This document shows positions 1 to 9,083 of a stretch of DNA of 26,310 nucleotides, piece by piece. The DNA comes from an uncultured Clostridia bacterium. Lineage in GTDB: Bacteria > Bacillota > Clostridia > Christensenellales > UBA1242. Below the pieces are notes generated by a model. The model saw only the letters and a program-made list of their open reading frames with translations, did no database searches and was not told where the DNA came from. Position 1 is the stretch's first letter. Each line of letters starts with the position of its first letter. The translations under genes were made by a program, and so were the position numbers. The stretch covers positions 1-26,310 of the forward strand of contig CAMUJQ010000004.1 in assembly GCA_947089305.1 (NCBI GenBank), read 5' to 3'.

Positions 1-3000
1 AGCAGCGGCCTGTGGCGCCATGCTGCAAAGTCCCAGCAACAATATTATTAAAATAACTATCTCCTACAACTCTTCCAATTACACATCCCGCACTATAAAG
101 TTTAGAATTAGAAATTAAACTTCCAGAGATACTAGTTACATTACCGCTATAATTTTCGCCAATAACACCACCAACAATTAACTCTTCAATATTTTGAATT
201 TGAACTTGTGCTCTAGCTCCTGAAATAGTATTTCTATTTTCACCAACTAGCCCCCCGATAACAGCATTATTACTATAACTTAAATCTGGGTTAGTGTTTT
301 TAACTCTAAGTTTAATTGAAGGTGCAACATTAATAAAATCAGTTAACGAACCATTAATAGAGTTTTCTATTGTTGAATTATTAATTCCAACAGCTCCTCC
401 AATTATAGTTTGAACTTCTTTGTTTTTAAAATCAAAGGTTACATCAACTTGTGAATTAACAACTTTTCCAGTTAAACCTCTTATTTCATCAAAACTATTA
501 TAGCCAACAATTGCCCCATAAGTTAATGTTGAATTAGTTGCAAAGCTATCTATTGTTGTTGTTCCCCCAACAGTAACATTTTCGATAGTGCCTAAATTTG
601 TATTACATAAAACACTTCTAACATTATCGCCCGCATTTAAATTTAAGTTTTGATTAAAGCCAATAATAACTAAATTACTTATAATTCCACTATTTATGTT
701 AAATAATGCATCATTTTGATTTAAGCCTGTTAGGATATGTCCTCTACCGTCAAATTGTCCTATAAAGTTACTTATATTTAGATAAAAATTATTTAAGTTT
801 AAATTATTTGCTAAACTATAATTTCCATTTGCACGAATGTTTTTTAACGCTTCAACTGAAGAAATATCTTGTGAAACAACCTTACCATAGCATCTAACAT
901 AGAAAACTCTAGTTGCATTGCCCATTATTTCAAAGGGGTCTTGTACTCCTAATATCCAACTTTCTTTATCTAAAACTTTATTATTTTTTAAAGTTAAAGT
1001 AACTTTTGCAACACCTTCGCTTGTTCTAATAACAGTTCCATCTGATTCAATTTTAATTGGTATGATACCATTTGCAAGTTCTTGATTATAATCTTTGTCA
1101 CTAACTGCAATTATATCTACATCAACTACTGAAGAAAATTGTAGATTATTTTCATCATCAATATTTTCTTTAATATCAACTCTTGCTCTTGCTCCATCAT
1201 CTTCAAATTGCATTACAAGTCTATTATTTTCTTGAAATTCAAAAGCACTTGATGAAACAACGAATGAATCAATTTTTTCATTTTTTGTAATTTTTAAGTT
1301 CAATTTTTTAGTAATTGGTTCTCTATCTTCTCTACCTTCTTGAGTGATTTTAAAGGTTAATTCTATATTCAATTCTTCAGCACTACCAATAATGCCACCT
1401 GCAAGAATATTAAATACAAAAGTCCCATTATTTTCACTTGGCTTTTTAATAAATAAATAATCGCGATATATATCATCAAATTCAACATCAACATTTGCAA
1501 TTGTAAATAAGGTTTCGTTAGTTAAAGAATCTCCCACATTTTTAACAAACAATTCAAGATTTAAAATGCTTGAATTTAATGCAGTTTCATACGATACTGT
1601 TGTGTAATCTATTAATGAATAATAAGAATTGATTATGTTATTTGTTTCAAAAACTCTGAAGCCTATCATCGACTCAATTAATTCAGGTGAATATCTAATT
1701 TCTATTAAATTATCAATTGAAATTAATTTATAGCCATCTGGAGTATTAACATAATATAAATATTTTAAATTAAGCGTTGCTTTTGCTTCACGTGCTCTAT
1801 TCGTAACAGATAAAATTTGAGTGGCTGGGTCAAACACAATTCTATTATCAATATTTAACGCATCTTGAATAAGAATAGGTTCTAATTCAATGAGTCCCGC
1901 ATTAACTACATTACTGTTATTATCAACAAGTGCTGTTAAAATTTTTACAGCGTCGGCCATAACATTATTATTAAAATAAATTTTGTTTAAAAGATTGTTT
2001 GTGCTTTCTGTTTTTATAATTGCTTTACTATCATTAGTAGTAATTCTCAAACTAGAACGGTCACCCGCTGCGTTCGCACCAATAACACGTATTGTTTTTA
2101 AAAGTTTAACACCATTATAAATATATAATGTTGAATATCCTTCTCTAATTGCATGTAACGAAAAACTACCAAAACCCTTTTTATTATTGCTTGTAATTTG
2201 AGTTTGAATTAAATCGTTTAGTTCTAGTTTTGCGCCTTCATAAATAAATGTTAAATCTGCATAACCTTTATCGAATGTAAATTCAACAATATTTTTATTG
2301 TTATCTCCAAGAGGAGCAAAAGCAGTTAATACTCCACCCATTTGATTTTCTTTTTCATCTAGAGCTATAAAGTTTACACTGCCACTTTGTAAAATATTTA
2401 AATCTTCTATTTGTTCTCTAGCATATAGTTTTGCTTCTACTTTAATTTCTTTGCTTCTTTCACTACGAAAAACAACATCAACAAAATTGTTTTCTATTGT
2501 TGAAATATTATTTTTTGCAACGTATAAATTTTCATTAACACTAAATGTAGCAATTCTATAAACGCCATCAACTTTATCAAAATTTAAAGTTTTAAAATTA
2601 ATATTATCTGTAGTTGTTGCAAAAGTAAATCTACCAACTTGATTTTCTAAAAGTCTTATTTCAATATTTTTATAAGTTGTTGTTTTAGGTTCAATTTGCA
2701 CATCAAGTTTTTGCCAATTCACGAATGCATCCTTTGAATCACTAAAAACACTATACTCAAAATTTTCTTGAGTATTTAAACTTGTATGACCATTAACTGA
2801 TAATTGTAATGGTTCAATTGAAACTTCAACTGGAATATTTCTTGTAACATAATAATAATCAAAAGATGCTCTATAGCCCACTTTGATTGTTACATAAGAA
2901 ACACCATCATATAACGCACTAATGCTAAATCTTGTTGAGTCATTATTATCTTTATGTACTGTATAAATATTATCTTGAGATTCAATTACATCATATTGTA

Positions 3001-3847
3001 AATTTTTTGCACCATCTTTGACTGAGATATAAAAGTTTTTTGTAAAAGAGTCGGCAACATTAATAGCTAAGTTAATAGAATCTTTAATCTCTTTATTTTC
3101 ATCATCAGTTCTAATTTCTATATCACTTTCAAAAATTTCATCAACAACAGCAATTCTCGTTTCAGCTTTATAGCCTTCGTATTGCCCACCAAGTGGACCA
3201 TCTTCACTTTCAGCCCTAATATAATATTCACCTTGTGGGTCTAGATTTTCAGTATATCTTTTAAGCAATACATTTCCTGTAAACACAGCATTTCTAACAC
3301 GCTCAAGGCCTCTATTAGTTCTTTGCCATAATTCATAATTTCTTATTCTTTTATTAGATGCAGTAGCTGGTTCAAAATTTATTGAATATGAATCTACTAC
3401 AAAATCTTTTCCTTTAATTATTGCTGGTTTATATGTTGAAACAAAACTAATTCCTCTAAGTGCCTCTGTTACAAATATCTCAACAGCTGCCGACTTTCCA
3501 CCTTCAGCTCTAACAATTAATACTGCAGAGCCCCCTTTACCCGCAACAACATCAAACGTTGTAATTCCAGTAGATGCATTATAATTTATAGTACTATTAT
3601 CTACACTTGCCACATCTTTATCTATTTCATATGCAATAATTTCATTAGTAGAATTTTTAGGCATGTTAGAAATTTTTACTTTAACTTGAGCCCTATCAGC
3701 ATTTTTATCACTATCAATATTTAAAGACAAACTAGTTTCTGAAAGTATACTAACTTTCGCATTTTTATAAGGGTCTCCACAGCCATAAAAAACACCTGCC
3801 ATCGCAACTGTAAAAACTGTTAACAACATAGCTAAAAGTTTTTTCAC
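1..3847 (-). CDS. Giant surface lipoprotein with Ig-like modules and GLUG repeats (partial, 3' end outside window)
   Basis: I read one uninterrupted frame from a GTG at 3847 to the left edge, at least 1282 residues, so the C-terminus is missing. The N-terminus has two lysines, a hydrophobic stretch and a lipobox-like VFYGC with the lipidation cysteine at residue 23, so a membrane-anchored, surface-exposed lipoprotein is likely; Phe and Tyr in the lipobox are not canonical. Residues about 30-115 resemble a bacterial Ig-like (BIG2-type) domain. The following 900 residues are beta-rich, with alternating hydrophobic patterns. From about residue 1020 there are repeated GLUG-type units: FIGQFDGRGHILTGL, GAIVGYN, GGAVGINNSTIENS, GGLVGENRNTIS, GGVIGENYSGNV. 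The GLUG motif is known from large bacterial surface proteins; adhesion or polysaccharide contact is inference. A ribosome site AGGGGTG lies 6 nt before the GTG. An in-frame GTG three codons upstream is an alternative start. Confidence 0.85.
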   Translation of the reverse strand, partial: MKKLLAMLLTVFTVAMAGVFYGCGDPYKNAKVSILSETSLSLNIDSDKNADRAQVKVKISNMPKNSTNEIIAYEIDKDVASVDNSTINYNASTGITTFDVVAGKGGSAVLIVRAEGGKSAAVEIFVTEALRGISFVSTYKPAIIKGKDFVVDSYSINFEPATASNKRIRNYELWQRTNRGLERVRNAVFTGNVLLKRYTENLDPQGEYYIRAESEDGPLGGQYEGYKAETRIAVVDEIFESDIEIRTDDENKEIKDSINLAINVADSFTKNFYISVKDGAKNLQYDVIESQDNIYTVHKDNNDSTRFSISALYDGVSYVTIKVGYRASFDYYYVTRNIPVEVSIEPLQLSVNGHTSLNTQENFEYSVFSDSKDAFVNWQKLDVQIEPKTTTYKNIEIRLLENQVGRFTFATTTDNINFKTLNFDKVDGVYRIATFSVNENLYVAKNNISTIENNFVDVVFRSERSKEIKVEAKLYAREQIEDLNILQSGSVNFIALDEKENQMGGVLTAFAPLGDNNKNIVEFTFDKGYADLTFIYEGAKLELNDLIQTQITSNNKKGFGSFSLHAIREGYSTLYIYNGVKLLKTIRVIGANAAGDRSSLRITTNDSKAIIKTESTNNLLNKIYFNNNVMADAVKILTALVDNNSNVVNAGLIELEPILIQDALNIDNRIVFDPATQILSVTNRAREAKATLNLKYLYYVNTPDGYKLISIDNLIEIRYSPELIESMIGFRVFETNNIINSYYSLIDYTTVSYETALNSSILNLELFVKNVGDSLTNETLFTIANVDVEFDDIYRDYLFIKKPSENNGTFVFNILAGGIIGSAEELNIELTFKITQEGREDREPITKKLNLKITKNEKIDSFVVSSSAFEFQENNRLVMQFEDDGARARVDIKENIDDENNLQFSSVVDVDIIAVSDKDYNQELANGIIPIKIESDGTVIRTSEGVAKVTLTLKNNKVLDKESWILGVQDPFEIMGNATRVFYVRCYGKVVSQDISSVEALKNIRANGNYSLANNLNLNNFYLNISNFIGQFDGRGHILTGLNQNDALFNINSGIISNLVIIGFNQNLNLNAGDNVRSVLCNTNLGTIENVTVGGTTTIDSFATNSTLTYGAIVGYNSFDEIRGLTGKVVNSQVDVTFDFKNKEVQTIIGGAVGINNSTIENSINGSLTDFINVAPSIKLRVKNTNPDLSYSNNAVIGGLVGENRNTISGARAQVQIQNIEELIVGGVIGENYSGNVTSISGSLISNSKLYSAGCVIGRVVGDSYFNNIVAGTLQHGATGRC

Positions 3848-3907
3848 TACTTTCACCCCTTTTACTTTACAATTAGTTTGCGTTTATCTATTGCAAATTA
3901 TGTTATA

Positions 3908-3936
3908 ATTATAACTTTTTTGCATTTTTGTGTCAA
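3908..3936 (-). promoter_or_regulatory. Sigma-A-type promoter of the giant lipoprotein gene
   Basis: On the minus strand TTGACA (3936-3931) and TATAAT (3913-3908) are separated by exactly 17 bp, a perfect match to the housekeeping consensus. Transcription should start near 3901, giving a leader of about 50 nt before the GTG at 3847. The rest of the gap to the preceding terminator, roughly 3937-4013, shows no other recognisable element. Confidence 0.8.
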
Positions 3937-4013
3937 ACAAAGAGGTTTGTAAATAGAATAAATTTTACATTTTAATGAACTCAGTATTAGTAATTCAAAA
4001 TTATTAACCCAAT

Positions 4014-4045
4014 AAAAAAACCCACACACATTGTGTAGGCTTTTT
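4014..4045 (-). terminator. Rho-independent terminator after the 81-residue gene
   Basis: The minus strand carries an 8-bp stem CCTACACA/TGTGTGGG (one T-G pair) around a three-base loop, preceded by AAAAAG and followed by seven T residues. It lies 4 nt past the stop of the 81-residue gene and ends the two-gene unit that starts at 8983. Confidence 0.85.
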
Positions 4046-4048
4046 AAG

Positions 4049-4294
4049 TTAATTTTCATTTACAATTTCAACAATTTTAAGAAAATCGTCTGCCCAAATT
4101 TTTGATAAAAACTTATATACAAATTCATAAGACTCTTTCATTTCTGTTGTATAATCTGAGTTTGCTTCAGCATTCTTATACATTATTTTAGAAATTTCAC
4201 AAAGTTTCTCTTGATCTGTTAATCCTGTAGTTTGAATTATGTTTATTAAAACTCGTCCACATAATTTCAAAAAGTCTCTATTTTGCTTTACCAT
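4049..4294 (-). CDS. Small helical protein of unknown function, 81 residues
   Basis: I do not recognise a family. The protein is 81 residues, mixed-charge and predicted largely alpha-helical, with no signal peptide, membrane segment or metal-binding motif; it contains a single Cys and one Trp (both in hydrophobic helical context). The start is well supported: AAAAGGAG lies 6 nt upstream and overlaps the stop codon of the preceding 1558-residue gene, so the pair is probably cotranscribed and perhaps translationally coupled. A strong terminator follows directly. Position and coupling suggest it acts with the giant coiled-coil protein, for example as a small subunit or adaptor, but that is inference. 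It could also be an unrelated passenger gene. Confidence 0.7.
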   Translation of the reverse strand: MVKQNRDFLKLCGRVLINIIQTTGLTDQEKLCEISKIMYKNAEANSDYTTEMKESYEFVYKFLSKIWADDFLKIVEIVNEN

Positions 4295-4306
4295 TTAAAT
4301 CTCCTT

Positions 4307-7300
4307 TTAGTTTCTTTTCTTTCCACTTGAACCTGATTTTGCAGGAGCTGCTGCTGCATTAGTTGTTAAATTTCTGTAATTTCCTAAATGCGTTCTTAAT
4401 CTTACACGCAATCTGTCTTTACATTCATCTAGTTCTTCACCTTCTTGCATAGACCTTTTTACAAATTCTTCATCTTCAAGATATTCTTTAACTATCTCGT
4501 CTTCAGTTTTGCCACTTTGTGCAACAATTAAACTTCCCACAATTCCACTTAAAGCAGCCTTAGCACGGTTTTCTGCTTCATTTTTTGTTTCAGGTCCCGT
4601 TACAAAATCTCTATTTAGAACAGTTCTAATAAACTCTCTTACACATTTTTCATCTTTTAGATATTCTCTCATTTGCGCTACAATTGTCATATTAATTCCC
4701 ATTGTAGAACTATCTTTTGAAGAAATACCAATTAATGCATCATAAAAGTTACCAACATAAGCACCCATATTTGCCATAACATTAGCAAGAACAACTTCAC
4801 TGCAAGGATGCACTTGAACATTATGTTCTCTGAGTTCTTCTGCTGTTAAAGTTAATATTGGCACACCGTCTTCTTTTGATGCAATTGGAATTGCATTATT
4901 TAAAATATTTCCAAACCTTTTATCAAAATCAACTTCTTCATAAACACTTGTGTCAGCATCTATTTGCTGTTTTTCTTGCGAACCTGTTGCAGCTTGCGCT
5001 TTAGCTAATTCTTCACTTAATTTTTCACCATTAATAATTGGTCCAGGTTTCATATCTGTTGCCGTTTGAGCATAAGGATTTTGAGTGATTGGCAACCCTG
5101 TTTCCCCATTAATAATTGGCGGTTGAGTGCTATTTGCCGTTTGAGCTGCCCCATGTGTTGCTTGTGCACTTGCATGTTGAGCCGCTGCACCAGTTTGTTG
5201 AAGAACTTTGTTAGCAACCTCTTCTTCAGCCTTAGTTTGAACAGGTTGAGCTACACCTAATCCCTCAAGAACTGTATCAGCATCTAAGCCACGTTGTTTT
5301 AATTCATTAACAAATACAGATAAGAATTTTTGACTTCCAGATTCAACCATAAGTTTTAAACAAGAAATAGTTACACAATTAGGTTTTGATAAATCATCTC
5401 CTTTTGCCAATCTCTTAATTATATAATCTACTCCAGTTGCCATATTACTTGCAAAACTTTTATAGAATGATTCATCTAAATCCGTTTCATCTAAATGTTT
5501 TAAACTTTCTAAACTGCTTACATAAGATCCATCACGATTAAGTTCTTTATCATAAACTTTAGCTGCCGATTCAAAAGCTGTTTTTAATTTATTTTTATTA
5601 ATTGTAACAGCATTAACTCTTTGCTCATCTGATAAATTTGGTGATGTAGCTTTTATTGCAATAGCATTTTGCAACTTATCTATATCAATTCCAACACGAT
5701 TAGGTTGCGCCTCTTGCTCATTAACTTGTGCTACCGGAGCGGCATTTTCAGGTGTCCAATAATCTCCATTAATAATTGGACCTTGATTTAAATTTATATC
5801 GTTATTATTTAATCTATCTGAAATTTCTGAATAAATACTTCGCGAAATAACCTCTCCTGTTTTACGATCAGTATAAATATATTTATAAGTATAATCAATA
5901 CCTTTACCAGTATCTATTACATTAACTTTAAATATATTATTATTTTCAGTATCAACATTAGTTCTATCAATAGGATGTTGTCCATTCGATTCTAATATTG
6001 TATCAAAACCATCTAATAATGCCTTTACAGGAACTTCATAAGTTTTAGTTGGCCTTATCAATTCAACAATTTGTTCGTCAGATAAATTATTTATAATTCT
6101 CACAATTTCATCATTTTGCAAACCTAAAGAGGTTAAATGAATGTGAAAACCATTTCTTAATGTTTGCATTGGAGTTAGTTCATTGGCGTTTGCGCTAGGT
6201 TCATAATTAGCTGCACCCATGCCATCATTTTGAACTATTTCTTTATTCCAAAGTGCATTTTCATTCGAATCTAAAATTTCTTGCAAACCACTACTAGCCG
6301 CTTTTATGCTAGATTCTCTATTTGAAACAGTTTCTTCCCCTAAAGGAATTGTATCGACCACAACGCTATCTACTCCACTTCTTCTATCTAACACAACTTG
6401 CGTTTGATTTAAATCTGCCTTCTTAACTTTATATGAACTTAATTGTTTTGCAACTGCTTCATCACTAAGATTAGAAACAGCTTGCTTAGCCATTTTTGGA
6501 TTTATACCAATTTGGTTTATCATAATATCTTCAAGAAGTTGTCTGCTTGTTTCAATATTTTCTAAAGTTGGTTGGCTTGCTGTTTCACTTGGTTGTGCAT
6601 TGGTAACGCCAGCAGTTTCTGTCACTGAAGCAACCTTTGCATTGTTCAACATTGCTCTTACATCTTCATCTGAAAGAGACTCAATACCCTTTGTTCTTGC
6701 ATTATTTAATTTCTCAGATTGATAACTGCTGTTATCCATAGCTTGAACAATTCTATATCTATCTGTTCCTGGAATTTGTGAATTAACTCTTCTCCTACGC
6801 ATTTCAAAATTAGCTCTTTCAATTGGAGAAATTGATTCATCATTTACAACTTCCTCATATTCTTTTTCTTGCTCTTGCAATAATTTTACAAGTTCATCGT
6901 TATTTTTAACTTTGCCTTTTGCTATCTTTTCTCTTTCTTTTTCAATCTTCTTTTGAAGTTTCTCTGCTCTTTTTGCAGCCTTGGTATCATTTGCTCTTCC
7001 CGCACTTTCAGCCACTTGTGAATTTTCAGTTTGAACAGGTTTACCACCGTTAGCCCATAACTCGTTAATAAGTTCATTAAATTTAGCTGCTCTTTCTACA
7101 TCTGGTGTTGTCTTATTTCTATTTGCTCTTCTTTGTTCTAATTCTTTTTTATTTGTTACAATTTTATAACATTCAGCAAATTCGCCATCAATATTTAAAG
7201 CTTCAATCTCCTCAGTTGTTAAAAGGTCAATATCTTCTAACTTCAATCCACTATTTTTTAATCTGCCATTAGGATTAATTATTTCATCTATTAGTTTAAA

Positions 7301-8983
7301 TTTCCTTCCAAGTTGTAAAGCAGCAATATCTTTATTTTGATAATTATTTCTTCTTTCTTGATTTAAACCTTCATCATTAATCAAACCATAATAAATACTT
7401 CTCTGTCTGTCAATTAAAGAACTGATTTCATAATAATTTACAGGTTGGGTTGTTAATGCTTTTTCAATTTGTTTTTCTATTTTTGCAATTTGTTTTTCAG
7501 CTGCGTTAGTTTCCTTCTCTTGTCTTGCTTCAGCCTTCCATCCTGAATATTTAGTTCTTCTTTTACCGCATTCTTCTTTTACAATTCTTGCATTGTCAGA
7601 CATATCAGGAAAAGTTGATGCGGCTTTTTCTTCTAACCATTCCCAATCTTCCATTTCATCTTTTGCCATGGTATGAAGTTTAGCTTTAATGCGCTCAATC
7701 TTTCTTGCATTACTTTTTTTAGTAGGATCTAAACTATACAACTCTGCTTCTAATCTTTTTGTTTCATCATCAAATTGCTTATGCGATTCAAGCATTGCTT
7801 TCTGAATTTCCAATTCTAATGTTTTCTTTTGTTCAAAACATTTATCTGCTAATTCAGTTTGACTTGCAGCTAGATAAATATGCATTTTATCTATTAAATG
7901 ATCGCGTTCTAGTCGCTTTCTTGACACTATCAAATGTTTTGTATAAACGCTATCTAGTTTTTCTATTTTAAATGCTTCTTCTTTATCTTCAATAATTTTT
8001 CTATTTAATTGTGCAATTTTATTGTTTTCTTCTTCAGTCAATTCTCTTTTAGGAACAGTATTTTTCCACCTTGAACCATTTTGCTTTGATGACCCCAAAT
8101 TTAAATCTATTGAATCTGGACTCAATGCATCAAATTGAGATAAATTAGCCGCATCCACAACTTTATTAGAAGACGCTTCTTTAGCTCTTTGTTTTTTCGC
8201 TTTTTCTTGTTCTCTTTTAATTTGTGTTTGAGTAGCAACAGCAGGAGCAATATTATCTACAACTTGTTTTATTTCTTCAACTTTTTGTCTGCGGTCATTT
8301 ATGCTTAATTGACCCAAGCCCAATAAACTTCTTTGAATTTCAGAAACATGATCATATACATTATTAAGCCATAAAAATTCTGGGCTAGTTTTATCTTGAA
8401 CGTTATTCATTTTCTCTGATAAGTAATCAATACAACTTGCTACACTTTCAGAAGCGCTTTCCACTGCTTTTTGTGAAAATCTTTTACCTAAAGCATCAGA
8501 AACAACTCCTATAACTCTATCAACCTCAGCATCTCCCGTTCTAGCTGAATTTGCTTGAATAGGTCCTTCTTGAACGGGTTCAAGTCTACGAGCTTTATTT
8601 TTATTTAATTGTGAAACTCTTTTAGAAACTTGAGTATCATCTAACTTACTTACAATAGTTCTTGCAGCATCCTCCATCACTCCACTTCTCATATAAGCTG
8701 CAACTAATTCATCTCTCATTGCTTGAGCTTGCCCAGCGTTTAATGCAATTGTAGCTGTTTCACTTGGCACAGTTCCATTTTCACTAATTATTTTATTCAA
8801 ATTTTTAGCTTGGTCAGCATTTTTCGCTTTAACAACAGCTTCTCCTTCCCCTTTGGCACTTGCAACAGGTCTACCAGGTTTTGAGCCTTTTTGTTGCTGA
8901 CTTGTTGATGATGCATTAGCAGCTCTTTTTCCCTCTTCTCTGCGTTCTGCTGATACATTTGTAAATTTTTTTCTTGGTGCCAT
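4307..8983 (-). CDS. Giant coiled-coil repeat protein of unknown function, 1558 residues
   Basis: No family is recognised. There is no signal peptide or membrane segment and both ends are basic (MAPRKKF start, GKKRN end), so a cytoplasmic, possibly nucleic-acid- or scaffold-associated protein is likely. Regions: a disordered basic N-terminus (1-75); a repeat unit (83-133); long charged coiled coils (about 330-560 and 670-740); further repeat units ending in LSDE-like motifs (leucines at 770, 839, 967, 1117); a more beta-like segment (about 990-1060); a Gln/Ala/Pro linker with three PIING motifs (1069, 1289, 1315); and a helical C-terminal domain (about 1365-1545). The best Shine-Dalgarno, AAAAGGGG, is 13 nt before the ATG, longer than usual, but there is no nearby alternative start. 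It has its own promoter and shares a terminator with the 81-residue gene. Cytoskeletal or scaffold roles are guesses. Confidence 0.8.
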   Translation of the reverse strand: MAPRKKFTNVSAERREEGKRAANASSTSQQQKGSKPGRPVASAKGEGEAVVKAKNADQAKNLNKIISENGTVPSETATIALNAGQAQAMRDELVAAYMRSGVMEDAARTIVSKLDDTQVSKRVSQLNKNKARRLEPVQEGPIQANSARTGDAEVDRVIGVVSDALGKRFSQKAVESASESVASCIDYLSEKMNNVQDKTSPEFLWLNNVYDHVSEIQRSLLGLGQLSINDRRQKVEEIKQVVDNIAPAVATQTQIKREQEKAKKQRAKEASSNKVVDAANLSQFDALSPDSIDLNLGSSKQNGSRWKNTVPKRELTEEENNKIAQLNRKIIEDKEEAFKIEKLDSVYTKHLIVSRKRLERDHLIDKMHIYLAASQTELADKCFEQKKTLELEIQKAMLESHKQFDDETKRLEAELYSLDPTKKSNARKIERIKAKLHTMAKDEMEDWEWLEEKAASTFPDMSDNARIVKEECGKRRTKYSGWKAEARQEKETNAAEKQIAKIEKQIEKALTTQPVNYYEISSLIDRQRSIYYGLINDEGLNQERRNNYQNKDIAALQLGRKFKLIDEIINPNGRLKNSGLKLEDIDLLTTEEIEALNIDGEFAECYKIVTNKKELEQRRANRNKTTPDVERAAKFNELINELWANGGKPVQTENSQVAESAGRANDTKAAKRAEKLQKKIEKEREKIAKGKVKNNDELVKLLQEQEKEYEEVVNDESISPIERANFEMRRRRVNSQIPGTDRYRIVQAMDNSSYQSEKLNNARTKGIESLSDEDVRAMLNNAKVASVTETAGVTNAQPSETASQPTLENIETSRQLLEDIMINQIGINPKMAKQAVSNLSDEAVAKQLSSYKVKKADLNQTQVVLDRRSGVDSVVVDTIPLGEETVSNRESSIKAASSGLQEILDSNENALWNKEIVQNDGMGAANYEPSANANELTPMQTLRNGFHIHLTSLGLQNDEIVRIINNLSDEQIVELIRPTKTYEVPVKALLDGFDTILESNGQHPIDRTNVDTENNNIFKVNVIDTGKGIDYTYKYIYTDRKTGEVISRSIYSEISDRLNNNDINLNQGPIINGDYWTPENAAPVAQVNEQEAQPNRVGIDIDKLQNAIAIKATSPNLSDEQRVNAVTINKNKLKTAFESAAKVYDKELNRDGSYVSSLESLKHLDETDLDESFYKSFASNMATGVDYIIKRLAKGDDLSKPNCVTISCLKLMVESGSQKFLSVFVNELKQRGLDADTVLEGLGVAQPVQTKAEEEVANKVLQQTGAAAQHASAQATHGAAQTANSTQPPIINGETGLPITQNPYAQTATDMKPGPIINGEKLSEELAKAQAATGSQEKQQIDADTSVYEEVDFDKRFGNILNNAIPIASKEDGVPILTLTAEELREHNVQVHPCSEVVLANVMANMGAYVGNFYDALIGISSKDSSTMGINMTIVAQMREYLKDEKCVREFIRTVLNRDFVTGPETKNEAENRAKAALSGIVGSLIVAQSGKTEDEIVKEYLEDEEFVKRSMQEGEELDECKDRLRVRLRTHLGNYRNLTTNAAAAPAKSGSSGKKRN
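5028..5779 (-). repeat. Three identical 14-bp copies encoding PIING in the linker of the giant coiled-coil protein
   Basis: CCAATTATTAATGG occurs on the minus strand at 5779-5766, 5119-5106 and 5041-5028, each in the same reading frame and encoding Pro-Ile-Ile-Asn-Gly followed by Asp or Glu (protein positions 1069, 1289, 1315). The surrounding residues are Gln-, Ala- and Pro-rich. A looser relative, GPIQAN, lies at residues 140-145. Identity at DNA as well as protein level suggests recent duplication or gene conversion of a short linear motif. Confidence 0.7.
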
Positions 8984-9018
8984 ACTCTATATTATTCCCC
9001 TTTTGTTTTCTTATTAAT

Positions 9019-9047
9019 ATTATAAACCAAAATAACCAAAAAATCAA
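9019..9047 (-). promoter_or_regulatory. Promoter of the giant coiled-coil protein gene
   Basis: On the minus strand TTGATT (9047-9042) and TATAAT (9024-9019) are 17 bp apart, placing the start of transcription near 9012, with a leader of about 29 nt to the ATG at 8983. It lies directly downstream of the PFOR terminator hairpin, so this unit is transcribed independently. Confidence 0.7.
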
Positions 9048-9050
9048 TAT

Positions 9051-9082
9051 AAAAAGCCTTTTTTGTTTAAAAAAGGCTTTTT
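9051..9082 (-). terminator. Perfect 14-bp hairpin terminator after PFOR
   Basis: AAAAAGCCTTTTTT and AAAAAAGGCTTTTT pair over 14 bp with a 4-base loop, beginning 1 nt after the PFOR stop codon. The stem is symmetrical with T runs on both sides, so it could work in both directions, but only minus-strand genes flank it. Confidence 0.9.
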
Positions 9083-9083
9083 A

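Noticed and set aside
4509..4745. Open frame of 78 codons on the plus strand
   Set aside because: It lies entirely antisense to the giant coiled-coil gene, has no ribosome site or promoter, and its peptide has the composition expected of an out-of-frame reading.
5028..5779. CRISPR-like spaced repeat
   Set aside because: The three 14-bp copies are irregularly spaced, in frame and coding; there is no array structure and no cas gene.
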